Shown: positions 9,161 to 18,573 of the stretch, piece after piece
How the letters are laid out: each line of letters opens with the position of its first letter
Numbering within the stretch: the stretch's first letter is position 1
Assembly: GCF_000169175.1 (NCBI RefSeq)
Contig: NZ_AAWS01000015.1
Location: 62,001-126,000, forward strand
From: Microscilla marina ATCC 23134
GTDB lineage: Bacteria; Bacteroidota; Bacteroidia; Cytophagales; Microscillaceae
Length of the DNA: 64,000 nucleotides
Direction: 5' to 3'
Program-made: the position numbers and the translations under genes
The notes under the pieces: model-generated
Database searches by the model: none
What the model was told of the DNA's origin: nothing
The model's input: only the letters and a program-made list of their open reading frames with translations

Positions 9161-10555
9161 ATGAATATTAAGCAACAAACCATAAAAAAAACAGTAACCG
9201 TCTCAGGAGTTGGGCTGCATACCGGTGTACCAGCAAATATGACGTTTTTGCCTGCTAAACCTAACCATGGGATCAAGTTCCAACGCACCGACCTGGAGGG
9301 TTCTCCTATTGTGGATGCAGACGTGGACAATGTAGTGGATTTGTCAAGAGGAACTACAATTGAGCAAAGTGGGGCAAGGGTAAATACGGTAGAGCATACC
9401 TTGGCAGCTTTGGTAGGTTTAGAAATAGACAACGTATTGATACAGCTTGATGGACCTGAACCTCCTATTATGGATGGGAGTTCTATTCAGTTTGTGGAAG
9501 CGTTGCAAGAAGCGGGCGTAGAGGAGCAAAACGCGCTACGTAATTATTTTGAAATAAATGAAAATATTTATTACCGGGACACTGCCAATAATATAGAAAT
9601 TGGGGCTTTTCCACTAAACGATTATCGTTTGACGGTAATGGTAGACTATAACTCGCCAGTATTGGGGAGCCAACATGCTACTTTGAATAATATCAAGGAT
9701 TTTCCCAGTGAAATAGCTGCTTGCCGTACTTTTTGCTTTTTGCATGAGCTGGAAATGCTCTATAAGCAAAACCTGATACAAGGTGGTAATGTCAAAAATG
9801 CCATTGTGATTGTAGACAGGATGATTGATAGCTCGGAGTTAGACCACTTGAAAGAAATATTTAACCAGCCCAAGGTAGAGGTACGAAAAGAGGGGATATT
9901 GAACAACGTAGAGCTACGTTTTAAAAATGAACCTGCCCGTCATAAACTACTTGATTTAGTTGGTGACCTTGCCTTGGCTGGTCGTCCTATCAAAGGACAA
10001 ATACTGGCAGCCCGCCCTGGTCATGCGGCTAATGTAGCTTTTGCCAAAAAGCTTAAAAAACATATGAAAGAGGCTAAAAACAGCATTCCTGAATATGACC
10101 CCAAGCTCCCTGCTTTGATGGACATACAAGGAATTCTTAATATCTTACCTCATCGCTACCCTTTTGCCCTTATAGACAAAATTTATCACCTTGATGATAA
10201 AACTGTGGCTGGTATCAAAAATGTGACAGTCAACGAACCCTTCTTCACAGGACACTTTCCTGGCGAACCAGTCATGCCAGGCGTATTACAAATAGAAGCT
10301 ATGGCACAAACTGGCGGTATTTTGGTGTTGCGTACTTTGCCCAACCCCGATGACTACCGTGCTTATATCATCTCTATAGATAAATGTCGTTTCAAGAAAA
10401 TGGTGGTTCCTGGGGATACTATTATTTTCAAATGCGAATTAAAATACCCTATCAGACGTGGAATCGCTACAATGCATGGACAAGCCTTTGTAGCAGGTGA
10501 ATTAGTTTGTGAAGCTCAACTATCGGCAAGTATTGTAAAGAAAAATGAAAAATAA
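9161..10555 (+). CDS. lpxC-fabZ: Bifunctional LpxC deacetylase / FabZ dehydratase fusion
   Basis: This is the Bacteroidota fusion of two enzymes. The N-terminal LpxC part (about residues 1-305) deacetylates UDP-3-O-acyl-GlcNAc, the committed step of lipid A synthesis. Its zinc-site motifs [16 protein letters not shown] and [10 protein letters not shown] are visible. The C-terminal FabZ part (about 315-464) dehydrates 3-hydroxyacyl-ACP; its active-site His and Glu are in [20 protein letters not shown]. The fusion couples the supply of hydroxyacyl chains to lipid A demand. The 464-residue length is typical. The last 11 bases overlap the start of lpxA. Confidence 0.97.
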   Translation: MNIKQQTIKKTVTVSGVGLHTGVPANMTFLPAKPNHGIKFQRTDLEGSPIVDADVDNVVDLSRGTTIEQSGARVNTVEHTLAALVGLEIDNVLIQLDGPEPPIMDGSSIQFVEALQEAGVEEQNALRNYFEINENIYYRDTANNIEIGAFPLNDYRLTVMVDYNSPVLGSQHATLNNIKDFPSEIAACRTFCFLHELEMLYKQNLIQGGNVKNAIVIVDRMIDSSELDHLKEIFNQPKVEVRKEGILNNVELRFKNEPARHKLLDLVGDLALAGRPIKGQILAARPGHAANVAFAKKLKKHMKEAKNSIPEYDPKLPALMDIQGILNILPHRYPFALIDKIYHLDDKTVAGIKNVTVNEPFFTGHFPGEPVMPGVLQIEAMAQTGGILVLRTLPNPDDYRAYIISIDKCRFKKMVVPGDTIIFKCELKYPIRRGIATMHGQAFVAGELVCEAQLSASIVKKNEK

Positions 10556-11324
10556 TTCACTATCTTATATTCACCCAAATGCTAAAATTGGGGAAAATGT
10601 AGTTATAGAACCTTTCGTTGCCATCTACGACAATGTAGAAATAGGAGACGGAACCTGGATTGGTGCAAATACTGTAATCATGTCAGGAGCACGTATAGGA
10701 AAAAACTGTAAAGTTCACCCTGGCGCAGTTATCAGTAATATTCCTCAAGACCTAAAGTTTGAAGGTGAAGACTCTCTGGCAGTCATAGGTGATAATACTA
10801 TTATCAGAGAATGTGCAACGATTAACCGTGGGACTAAATACGCTGACAAAACCCAAATAGGCAACAATTGCTTAATTATGGCTTATGTGCATGTGGCGCA
10901 TGATTGTCTCATTGGCGACAATTGCATCCTTTCTAACTCGGTACAGGTGGCCGGACACGTAGAAATAGGGTACCATGCCATTGTATCAGGTAACAGTGCA
11001 GTGCACCAGTTTTCAAAAATTGGTTCCCACGTAATGGTATCAGGTGGGTCTCTTGTACGCAAAGATGTGCCTCCTTTTGTAACTGCCGCCCGCGAGCCCT
11101 TGAGCTATGTTGGGGTCAATTCTATTGGGCTCGAAAGAAGAGGTTTTACCAAGGCTCGGATCAATGCCATTCAAGATACTTACCGTATTATTTTTCAAAG
11201 TGGGCTCAACACTACTAAAGCGTTGAACCTGGTAAAAGAACAAATCCCTGAATCGCCTGATCGCGAAGAAATAATTAAGTTTATTCAGAGTTCTGATCGT
11301 GGCATCATGAAAGGAATTCAATAA
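10545..11324 (+). CDS. lpxA: Acyl-ACP:UDP-N-acetylglucosamine O-acyltransferase LpxA
   Basis: LpxA catalyses the first acylation of UDP-GlcNAc in lipid A synthesis. The 259-residue protein is a left-handed beta-helix built of hexapeptide repeats (about residues 5-190). The catalytic His is in MAYVHVAHDCLIGDN and the GTKYADKTQIG loop is typical of LpxA. The helical C-terminal domain contains LERRGFTKARINAI. It starts inside the end of lpxC-fabZ, which indicates translational coupling. The ABC ATPase gene follows 17 bases downstream. Confidence 0.97.
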   Translation: MKNNSLSYIHPNAKIGENVVIEPFVAIYDNVEIGDGTWIGANTVIMSGARIGKNCKVHPGAVISNIPQDLKFEGEDSLAVIGDNTIIRECATINRGTKYADKTQIGNNCLIMAYVHVAHDCLIGDNCILSNSVQVAGHVEIGYHAIVSGNSAVHQFSKIGSHVMVSGGSLVRKDVPPFVTAAREPLSYVGVNSIGLERRGFTKARINAIQDTYRIIFQSGLNTTKALNLVKEQIPESPDREEIIKFIQSSDRGIMKGIQ

Positions 11325-11341
11325 ACATTGTGGGGGAGTGA

Positions 11342-11959
11342 ATGGAAATTATAGCAGAGAATCTTAGCAAGAAATTTCAAAGAGATTGGATTTTTAGAAA
11401 CTTAAACTTGCGTTTTCAGTCCCCCCACTCTTACACTGTAGTTGGACCCAACGGCAGTGGCAAATCTACTTTGTTGCAGATTTTGGCGGGAGTAGCCGCC
11501 CCCACCAATGGCGAAGTGCTCTTTAAGCAACAGCAACAAACCATTGCGGTAGAGTATATCTATCGTCACTTATCCATAGCTGCCCCTTACCTTGAACTCA
11601 TCGAAGAGTTTACCTTATTAGAGTTGGTCAAATTTCATTGTAAGTTTAAGCCTCTGAAGAATGAGCTATCGTTGGAGGAGTTTATGGACATTATGAAACT
11701 GGGAAGAGCAAAACACAAAATGATTAAGCATTTTTCTTCAGGCATGAAGCAACGCCTCAAGTTGGGCTTGGCGTTTTATGCAGGTACTGAGATTATTTTG
11801 CTTGACGAACCCACCTCAAACCTCGATAACCAGGGCATTGACTGGTATCACCAGGAAATAGAAAAAAACACCCAAGATCGCTTGTTAATCTTATGCTCTA
11901 ACCAAGCGTATGAATATGAGTTTTGCGATGAGGTTATCGACATCACTTCTTTTAAATAA
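11342..11959 (+). CDS. Small ABC-transporter ATP-binding protein
   Basis: A 205-residue single ATPase domain with Walker A GPNGSGKST (about residues 36-44), signature FSSGMKQRLKLGLAF and Walker B IILLDEPTSNLD. It has no membrane segments and no permease gene beside it, so its transporter partner must lie elsewhere. Its place as the last gene of the lipid A operon suggests a role in envelope lipid export, but that is inference. Similarity to CcmA-type ATPases is the main alternative reading. The next gene begins 260 bases later. Confidence 0.85.
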   Translation: MEIIAENLSKKFQRDWIFRNLNLRFQSPHSYTVVGPNGSGKSTLLQILAGVAAPTNGEVLFKQQQQTIAVEYIYRHLSIAAPYLELIEEFTLLELVKFHCKFKPLKNELSLEEFMDIMKLGRAKHKMIKHFSSGMKQRLKLGLAFYAGTEIILLDEPTSNLDNQGIDWYHQEIEKNTQDRLLILCSNQAYEYEFCDEVIDITSFK

Positions 11960-12219
11960 TAATCTTCTTTGATTACTTTTTATTCGTGCTCAACGAGACA
12001 AATTAAGATCGTTCTGCGTATATTAGTTGCTGTTGTGCAAGTGTTTTTGTCTACACCAAACTAGTTGGTGTCTGGTAAAAATTACTTAAAATCGGCAGAA
12101 TATTTTAGTTATCAAAACCAAATAATATTAATTGTTGTTAGAGGGTAAAATACAATAACTTCAAGTATGAAATCCCGTATAACAACTAACTATTAAATTC
12201 TCACAATTTTACAAAAACT

Positions 12220-13116
12220 ATGAAGAAATATAGTCTACTATTACTTTTGGCAATTTTCGCGATGGTATCGTGTAAAAAAAAGGATGAAAATAACCCAACA
12301 CCAGAGCAAGTACAAGAAGCTAAACTAGTGGCAAGCCCCTGGAAGTCTACTGGTATTTATGCCACAGGTGCCTCTACCCCTTTACAAAACTTAGGGCTTA
12401 CTCTTGAGTTCAAAGATGGCAACGGATCGGTAACCAATGTGGACAATACCATTATTATCAATGAGAAAACGTCTACTCCTCTTACTACCCAATGGAAGGT
12501 AAACGCAGATGGAACACTATTATCAATGAAAATTCCTAGTGCAACTAAAATTTTGGAAGCGGGCACCTCTATTGAAAAAATCGTAACAGAGTTATTAACT
12601 GCTCCTACTACTGATTTGAAGATTACCTTGACTGATACTGATTTAGTGATTTTTGGCGAAAGTGGTAAAAGTGTGAACGTATTTGGAATTCCATTGCCAG
12701 CTGGTGCCGAGCTACGTTTTAACAAAACTGGAACTGCGGCTCCTCCTGCTACCAACAACTTTCTAACTGCTGTTACCTGGAAAGGTGAAGGGGTTTATTC
12801 CAATGGTATCAAAAATAGTGTAGATGTTACCCAACAAACCATGAAGTTTGGAACCAACGCTTTGGGTTTAAATACTGTAACCATTACGGGTGTACCTGCC
12901 CCAGTTACCTGGTCTATCAACGATGCTACCAACCCTACCATGCTTACGCTGATATACCCTAAAATTGGTACTACCGAGTCGCGTACGGTTGAGTTGGCCA
13001 TTTCTACTTTGAGTGCGACTAACTTAAACCTTAAAGGTACCAGCTCTACCAAAGTAAACATTGTGATTGCTGAATTGGATGTGGATACTGAGCTAAGAAT
13101 GGTTGCCCAGCAATAA
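12220..13116 (+). CDS. Lipoprotein with two internal repeats
   Basis: A 298-residue protein with a lipoprotein signal peptide (lipobox MVSC, Cys18, followed by lysines). The mature part holds two related halves. One begins SPWKSTGIYATG (about residue 38) and the other VTWKGEGVYSNG (about 188); each continues through a beta-rich stretch with a T.W.(V/I)N motif. This looks like a duplicated beta-barrel or lipocalin-like domain, but no family was recognised. The protein probably sits in a membrane facing the periplasm or cell surface. It is followed by a perfect bidirectional terminator shared with mutS2. Confidence 0.75.
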   Translation: MKKYSLLLLLAIFAMVSCKKKDENNPTPEQVQEAKLVASPWKSTGIYATGASTPLQNLGLTLEFKDGNGSVTNVDNTIIINEKTSTPLTTQWKVNADGTLLSMKIPSATKILEAGTSIEKIVTELLTAPTTDLKITLTDTDLVIFGESGKSVNVFGIPLPAGAELRFNKTGTAAPPATNNFLTAVTWKGEGVYSNGIKNSVDVTQQTMKFGTNALGLNTVTITGVPAPVTWSINDATNPTMLTLIYPKIGTTESRTVELAISTLSATNLNLKGTSSTKVNIVIAELDVDTELRMVAQQ

Positions 13117-13146
13117 ATCTGGCATTTGTTCAAAATAGATATAAAA

Positions 13147-13178
13147 CAAAAAAAGCTGCCCATGGGCAGCTTTTTTTG
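13147..13178. terminator. Bidirectional terminator between lipoprotein gene and mutS2
   Basis: This is a perfect palindrome: seven A, GCTGCC, CATG, GGCAGC, seven T. It lies between two convergent genes and can terminate transcription on both strands. Confidence 0.9.
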
Positions 13179-13237
13179 TTTGTAATAGTAATTTCAATCA
13201 AGGCATTGGTTAGTAAAAACTTACTTGTTACTATTGA

Positions 13238-15640
13238 TTATTTCAACCTTACCACACTTATACCGTCTCCGCCCCGATCGGCATGCCCATCGCTTATGCT
13301 TTCAATTTCTTTGAAATCCTTCAGGCGTTGACGAATCAGGTTGCGTAAAATGCCATCGCCTTTGCCGTGTACAATTTGTACTTCGTGGGTACCCACCAAT
13401 ATAGCGTCGTCAATAAAAACCTCTACTATTTTGAGCGCTTCATCACCTCGCTTGCCTCTTAGGTCTAAACGGCTGTTGAAATGTGCCATTTTTTCGGTCA
13501 GGTCCAAACCTTTGATTTTAGAAGGTCCCGTCTCTTGGGTTTGTTTTCTAAACTCCTTGCGGGTAATTTTCTCCAGGCGATTGAGTTTTACTTTCGACTT
13601 AAGGTCACCAATCCTCATGTGCACATCTTTGCCCTTGACTTCGACTACCTCGCCTATAGTGTTTTGCCCTTTGATACGTACCAGGCTACCTACATCAATC
13701 TTACCACCTACCACTTTTACCACTTCGTCTTCGGGTACTGGCTCTGCCACTGCTTCGGGTTTAAACTCCTCCTTGTAGCTGTCCAGGTCTTTGCGAAGCT
13801 CTTTAGTGGCCTGTTTCTCCGCCTTGTTTTCTCTTATTTGGCGAATGGTTTCCTCTATCCGCTGGTTGGCTTGTTGTACCAAACGCTTGGCTTCTTCTTT
13901 AGCCTGGTTCATGATCTTTTTACGTTCATTGTCCAGGTGCTCTTTCAAAGATTGGTAGTGCGCAGTAGTTTTTTCGAGCAGTTCGTTGCGTTGGGTCAAT
14001 TGTTGGTTTTTGGTTTCAAAATCCTTTTTCTCAATCTCCAGGTCACGCAATACCTTATCAAAATCGACCTGTTTGCGTCCGGCTTTTTTCTGAGCCCGCT
14101 GAATCACCTCACGGGGCAACCCTATCTTTCGGGCAATTTCAAAAGCAAATGAACTACCTGGTTTGCCCATTTCCAACATATACAGAGGCTCTAGGTTTTC
14201 AACATCAAAACGCATGGCTCCATTGATGATACGAGGGGCATTTTCGGCATAAAACTTCAGGTTGGTATAGTGAGTAGTGATTACACCACTTGCCTGAGAC
14301 TGGTCGAGCTTTTCGAGAATCGCTTCGGCAATAGCCGCTCCCAGCGAAGGTTCTGTGCCTGTACCAAACTCATCAATCAGAAACAGTGAGCGCTCATCGG
14401 CGTGCCGCAAAAAGTGCTTCATGTTGGTCAGGTGAGAGCTATAGGTACTCAGGTCGTTTTCCAGTGATTGTTCGTCGCCAATATCAATAAAAATATCGCG
14501 AAAGAAACCAATGCGGGAGTTTTCGTACATAGGCACGAGCAAACCCGACTGAAACATGTATTGTAATAAACCTACAGTTTTGAGCGAAACAGATTTACCC
14601 CCGGCGTTAGGCCCCGACACTACCAGTACTTTTTGCTCCTGATTGAGCAACAAAGTCAACGGTACTACCTGCTTGGCCTGTTGCTTAAAGCTCAAGTACA
14701 ACAAAGGGTGACGAGCATCAGTCCAGTCTACAATGGGTTGCTGTAGCATAGTAGGCAGTACCGATTGGGTATCAAGCGCAAAGCGTGCTTTAGCCCTGAT
14801 AAAATCAATCATACCCAGGTAGTTGTATGCCCGGCGCAACACCCCAATATGAGGGCGTACCTCGTTGGTGAGCTCCATCAAAATACGGACTACCTCATCG
14901 CGTTCGCGGTATTCAAGTTCGCGTATTTCGTTGTTGGTGTCAAATATCTCGGCAGGCTCCAGGTATACAGTTTGTCCGGTAGACGATTGGTCGTGCACAA
15001 AACCCTTGATTCTCCGTTTGTTTTCTGCCTTTACCGGAATCACCATTCTGCCCTCACGTAATGTGAGCGAAGCATCTTCTTTTACCAGTCCGTCTTTTTT
15101 TGCCGAACTCAAAATCTCGTCCAAACGACGGCGCAAATTACTTTGCTCTACTATAATGCGGCGACGAATGTTGTTGAGTTCAGGCGAAGCCGTATCGCGT
15201 ACCTTGCCCCGGTCGTCAACGACCTCGTCAATGCGTTTGATCAGGTTTCGGTCTAGCTCTACCGAGTGGCTCAGCTCTATCAAATAAGGATAGGCTTGTT
15301 CTTCTTTGTTGGCAAAAAACTGAAGGCATTCACGGATGGTCACCAACGATATTTTGAGTTCGAAAAACTCTCTTTCTGACAAAAAAGCCCCCTCTAGGGC
15401 CGCTTTCGAAAGGTAGTCGTGTGTATCTATATAGTTTTGGCGAGGGAAACCCTCTTCCTGTACCAAGATGTCTTTAAATTCAGCCGTTTGTTTGACCAAC
15501 TTTTCTACCAAATCAAATTTAGTGGAGAACTTGATTTTTTCGACATAGCTCTGCCCCAATGTACTGACACAAGCTGCTTTTAAAAGTTCTCTGATTTTAT
15601 CAAATCCTAATTTTTCTTCTAAATTGTTAGGATAAACCAT
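13238..15640 (-). CDS. mutS2: MutS2 family ATPase/endonuclease with Smr domain
   Basis: MutS2 proteins limit recombination and, in Bacillus, rescue collided ribosomes. This 800-residue protein has the MutS core without the mismatch-reading domain. The ATPase follows (Walker A VSGPNAGGKSVSLKT at about 345; Walker B SLFLIDEFGTGTEP), then a long coiled coil (about 515-640). The C terminus is a Smr nuclease domain with LDLRGKRGDEAL and HGKGDGILR. The size is normal. The gene is convergent with the lipoprotein gene and ends at a shared terminator. A 223-codon ORF on the opposite strand is only its shadow. Confidence 0.95.
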   Translation of the reverse strand: MVYPNNLEEKLGFDKIRELLKAACVSTLGQSYVEKIKFSTKFDLVEKLVKQTAEFKDILVQEEGFPRQNYIDTHDYLSKAALEGAFLSEREFFELKISLVTIRECLQFFANKEEQAYPYLIELSHSVELDRNLIKRIDEVVDDRGKVRDTASPELNNIRRRIIVEQSNLRRRLDEILSSAKKDGLVKEDASLTLREGRMVIPVKAENKRRIKGFVHDQSSTGQTVYLEPAEIFDTNNEIRELEYRERDEVVRILMELTNEVRPHIGVLRRAYNYLGMIDFIRAKARFALDTQSVLPTMLQQPIVDWTDARHPLLYLSFKQQAKQVVPLTLLLNQEQKVLVVSGPNAGGKSVSLKTVGLLQYMFQSGLLVPMYENSRIGFFRDIFIDIGDEQSLENDLSTYSSHLTNMKHFLRHADERSLFLIDEFGTGTEPSLGAAIAEAILEKLDQSQASGVITTHYTNLKFYAENAPRIINGAMRFDVENLEPLYMLEMGKPGSSFAFEIARKIGLPREVIQRAQKKAGRKQVDFDKVLRDLEIEKKDFETKNQQLTQRNELLEKTTAHYQSLKEHLDNERKKIMNQAKEEAKRLVQQANQRIEETIRQIRENKAEKQATKELRKDLDSYKEEFKPEAVAEPVPEDEVVKVVGGKIDVGSLVRIKGQNTIGEVVEVKGKDVHMRIGDLKSKVKLNRLEKITRKEFRKQTQETGPSKIKGLDLTEKMAHFNSRLDLRGKRGDEALKIVEVFIDDAILVGTHEVQIVHGKGDGILRNLIRQRLKDFKEIESISDGHADRGGDGISVVRLK

Positions 15641-15816
15641 TCTTCTAAGAAATTAAATATTTTTTCAATCCCTGTTTAGCTTTTGCTAAAAGGTTCTGTT
15701 GTTTACTTGTTGAGGTTTTGTAAAAACCGAAGCCCTGAAGTGCATCAGGTGGATAGACAAAGTTACCCGTATTGCACAATTGAAACAATGTGTTTGTCAA
15801 TGCAAAAAATCAATTA

Positions 15817-15976
15817 TGTAATGGTTGAAAAATAAAGTATCCATTTGGAGATAGAGATTTGCTACTGAGGCGAGGCATTTTTTGCGCTCGTAGCAGTGCT
15901 ACGGGCAATAAAAATAACGAAGCATCAAGGGTAGAGGTTATTTCCTAAATCGAAAGGTTATTTTTTGTCCATTACA
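15817..15976. mobile_element. MITE-B-like element, copy 1
   Basis: A 160-bp element with inverted ends TGTAATGG...CCATTACA, each continuing into an A-rich AAAAATAA stretch, and TA on both flanks. The middle carries a short hairpin (CGTAGC/GCTACG) and the block GAGGCATTTTTTGC shared with the element at 53352-53508. It has no coding capacity. Confidence 0.6.
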
Positions 15977-16317
15977 TATACCAAAGTGGAGTAAAATTAT
16001 AAGGACGCAACCATTTATACCATTTTGGGCTATTTGTGCGCGCAAAAGGTGAGTATAGACTTATAAGAAGGTGGCTATAAGCCTCAATTATGTTTAAAGA
16101 AAAGTAAGTACAGCATCTCAGCTCCTTATTTTATATAGGTTGTAAAAATATAAATGGTGTTGTAAGGGCTGCAAATATACACTTTTTTTGATTGAATAAT
16201 CAAGAGGAGGGTTTGATTTTAGGTAAGGGAGCATTGATATAAAGTAAAAAATCTGTTAAACTTGATGAGGCACTGCATCTTTTTGAACTTAGCCCTTACT
16301 TTTGGATATTAATTATA

Positions 16318-16636
16318 GAACTTGTTTAAGGTTTTTTCAAATAATTCAAAATGGTTCTTTTACCCATATACTTCGTTGTGAAAATGCTCATTTAGGAACA
16401 TGTTCAAAATAAGTGTCGAGATTGAGGGCGTATACTCGAGGCTGGCTGAGGCACTTTTTGCAGTCGTAGCCATAGCTACGGCGAAAAAAGTAACGAAAGT
16501 CAGTAAAGAGGATATGTTCTAAACCGGACAGTTATTGCGATCATGTTCCTTAGCTAGGCTAAACTCCGCCTTCCACGCCTCATCTATGTGAAAAATCACT
16601 CATTTTGCTCTCAATGCCAAAACCTTAAACAAGTTC
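16318..16636. repeat. Long imperfect inverted repeat element, split by a MITE
   Basis: The outer arms are an 18-bp perfect inverted repeat (GAACTTGTTTAAGGTTTT at 16318-16335 and its complement at 16619-16636). The inner arms match less well. A 155-bp MITE-A element sits in the middle with its own target duplication, so this outer element was there first. No clear target duplication of the outer element is seen. Confidence 0.6.
16395..16549. mobile_element. MITE-A element, copy 1
   Basis: A 155-bp non-coding element with inverted ends: the first 23 bases (beginning GGAACATG) match the complement of the last 23 at most positions. It is flanked by 3-bp direct duplications TTA (16392-16394 and 16550-16552). 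The interior holds an imperfect stem CGTAGC/GCTACG. Copies 2 and 3 are at 31458-31646 and 59177-60823. Confidence 0.8.
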
Positions 16637-16662
16637 ATTGTAAACATAATCCTTACAAACTC

Positions 16663-17208
16663 ATGAAATTAAAATACATTCTATCAATACTTACCCTGGT
16701 AGCTGTAGTTTTTGCAGCCGATGTAGCAAGTGCCCAGAAAAAAATGCGTGGCTTAGACAAAAGCCCCTTAGACATGGCTTATTACCCTCGCCGGGGTGCC
16801 AAAAAAATAAAAGTGATTTATAGCCGACCTTACAAAAAAGGACGTGAGATTTTTGGCGGTATTATCAAGTATGATAAGCTGTGGCGCACTGGTGCCAACG
16901 AAGCCACCGAAATTAGATTTGCCCAAGATGTAAAATTTGGTGGCAAAGCGGTAAAAGCAGGTACTTATGCTTTGTTTACTGTGCCGGGCAAAGACAAATG
17001 GACCATTATTTTGAACAAAGATTATGATCAGTGGGGGACATCTGGCTACAAAGAAGCCAACGATGTGGCGCGTATAGAAGTACCAGCTAAAAATGAGGCA
17101 AAGAAAAGCCTCGAAAATTTTTCTATTCGTTTTGGTGGCAACAATAAAAACCTGACTATGGTATTGGGCTGGGACAAAACCAGGGTACGTGTACCCATAA
17201 GTTTTTAA
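16663..17208 (+). CDS. DUF2911 periplasmic protein
   Basis: A 181-residue protein with a Sec signal peptide (residues ~1-23, ending SAQ). The body matches the DUF2911 pattern: SPLDMAYYP, KVIYSRPYKKGREIFGG, YDKLWRTGANEATEI, GTYALFTVPG and WTIILN. These are small secreted Bacteroidota proteins of unknown function. The ATG at 16663 directly precedes the signal peptide; an earlier in-frame ATG would place 25 polar residues before it. The gene begins 27 bases after a nested pair of repeat elements, so those elements may supply or disturb its promoter. Confidence 0.88.
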   Translation: MKLKYILSILTLVAVVFAADVASAQKKMRGLDKSPLDMAYYPRRGAKKIKVIYSRPYKKGREIFGGIIKYDKLWRTGANEATEIRFAQDVKFGGKAVKAGTYALFTVPGKDKWTIILNKDYDQWGTSGYKEANDVARIEVPAKNEAKKSLENFSIRFGGNNKNLTMVLGWDKTRVRVPISF

Positions 17209-17237
17209 ATATTTTGACTCTAGTTTATTGAACAACG

Positions 17238-17269
17238 AAAAGGCTTACTTGAGAGGGTAGGCTTTTTTT
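17238..17269 (+). terminator. Probable terminator after DUF2911 gene
   Basis: AAAAGGCTTAC pairs imperfectly with GGTAGGCTTTT and a T-run follows. The stem has mismatches, so confidence is moderate. Confidence 0.45.
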
Positions 17270-17523
17270 ATATCAGCATACTCACTGGCTTAATTTTTTT
17301 CAACTTTCGTACAATCGCAAGCTGGGAGTGGTAGCCAATAGTCTCCTGACTCCCAACGATTGACTCCTGACTAATTTTCGTTCAATGGCAAGCTACCAAT
17401 TTACCCCTATCACCAATGTAAACACGCTTACCAGGTCAGGTTTTAGTTGGGCAAAATCTCCCCCTAAGTATTGCCTGGGTTTTACCCAAATAAAGTGTTG
17501 ATAAACAAAGAGTTAAACCGTGA

Positions 17524-17588
17524 TTTTACCCCAGTAAAACCCCTGCGGCAAGCTGGGTAATAAAGTATACAAAAAGTGAACACGCTCG
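17524..17588 (+). repeat. Promoter-proximal direct repeat, copy 1
   Basis: This stretch includes TTTTACCCCAG, GCTGGGTAA and AGTATACAAAAAG, and is repeated in the same order at 22227-22276. In both places it is followed by a TTG-N20-TAnnTTTG promoter. It may be a shared upstream control region. Confidence 0.65.
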
Positions 17589-17596
17589 TTTTGCTA

Positions 17597-17627
17597 TTGT
17601 TTTTCGGGAGATGCCCCTCTACCTTTG
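17597..17627 (+). promoter_or_regulatory. Bacteroidota-type promoter of the toxin candidate
   Basis: TTG (17597-17599), 20 bases, then TACCTTTG (17620-17627) fits the -33/-7 consensus. It places transcription start near 17633. This rules out the GTG at 17576 as start codon and favours ATG 17690. Confidence 0.7.
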
Positions 17628-17689
17628 CCCTTATATTACAATCTTTTTTTCACCCAAAAACTGGCGCATTACCTAAGCCAAGCAAACGT

Positions 17690-18562
17690 ATGCATACACA
17701 TAAAAACCACAACAAAAACGAAAATAACCACAACAACCAACCTGTAAGGCAACTCCCCAACCCTGACAGCCCTTACAAAAGTGGAATGGTGCCTGTACCT
17801 GCCAAGCACCGCAATGTAGATAGGAGTGCAGCACGCAACAAGGCGCTTGCTTATGGTCAAAGCCCTCTACCCATTGCCCAAGGCTCTACCGGGGGCTACT
17901 ATAGCCGCAAGGGGAAATACCTGGGCAGCCACGACCAAGCCAACGACACCATATACCTGGTAACCAACAAAAAAGAACGCAATGCAATAAAAGATGCCCA
18001 CAAGCATGGGGCTTGTATGCCGCTAAGCGAGGTACGCTCGGCGGTGGTGCTGCCCAGCTTTGCGGTGCGCCAGGCAATGCTAGAGGCGGTCAAACGTTCT
18101 AATAAGCCCAATACCACCGTAGGCGACAAAAAAGGAGGCTTTCACGAAGAAGGGGGCATGTTTGGGCTTGATAATGACGGCAACGAGAATATAGTAGAGG
18201 CGTTGCCCGGCAAATATGCCGACCCTAGCAAAGTTGCCTATGCCAGTGTAGATGTATTTAGCGGGGAGAGTTCAACCGATAACCTCAAAACCATTCATGG
18301 CACTTACCATGTGCACCCCAAAGGTACTATTATGGGTGAGAATGGACTTAAACATGAGTTTGACCAAGCTCCCTCTAATAAAAACGGAGAAGGAGATATA
18401 CCCAACGCCAGAGAACGAGCCAACCCCGACAAAGACGCCAACCCTTATCATGTAACAGGCAATAGCTATGTGTTGGGGGCAGGCAACAAAACCGTGTATA
18501 TTTACAATGGCAATGGGGTAGTGGCTACCATGCCCCTCAAACATTTTGTGAAAATTAAATAA
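17690..18562 (+). CDS. JAB-like toxin candidate (Toxin-JAB1-like metalloprotease domain)
   Basis: A 290-residue protein with no signal peptide and an Asn/His-rich start. The middle has G-YYSRKGKYLG--D--NDTIYLV, a motif seen beside toxin domains. The C-terminal half carries a variant JAMM signature: FHEEGG (Glu near 151), GTYHVHP (His 207 and 209), a Ser near 229 and an Asp near 236. It ends YVLGAGNKTVYIYNGNGV. This resembles the JAB-like toxin domain family of polymorphic toxins, though the Ser-Asp spacing is longer than in classic JAMM proteases. The gene has its own promoter and is followed at once by three secreted paralogues, which suggests a toxin-immunity cluster. Activity is inferred, not shown. 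Confidence 0.6.
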   Translation: MHTHKNHNKNENNHNNQPVRQLPNPDSPYKSGMVPVPAKHRNVDRSAARNKALAYGQSPLPIAQGSTGGYYSRKGKYLGSHDQANDTIYLVTNKKERNAIKDAHKHGACMPLSEVRSAVVLPSFAVRQAMLEAVKRSNKPNTTVGDKKGGFHEEGGMFGLDNDGNENIVEALPGKYADPSKVAYASVDVFSGESSTDNLKTIHGTYHVHPKGTIMGENGLKHEFDQAPSNKNGEGDIPNARERANPDKDANPYHVTGNSYVLGAGNKTVYIYNGNGVVATMPLKHFVKIK

Positions 18563-18573
18563 ATGACTCAACA

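Noticed and set aside
13481-14152. Long open frame opposite mutS2
   Set aside because: It lies fully inside mutS2 on the other strand, has a hydrophobic, biased composition typical of antisense frames, and has no start context.
17576-17689. GTG start giving a signal-like N terminus to the toxin candidate
   Set aside because: The best promoter (17597-17627) lies inside this stretch, so it would not be in the mRNA.
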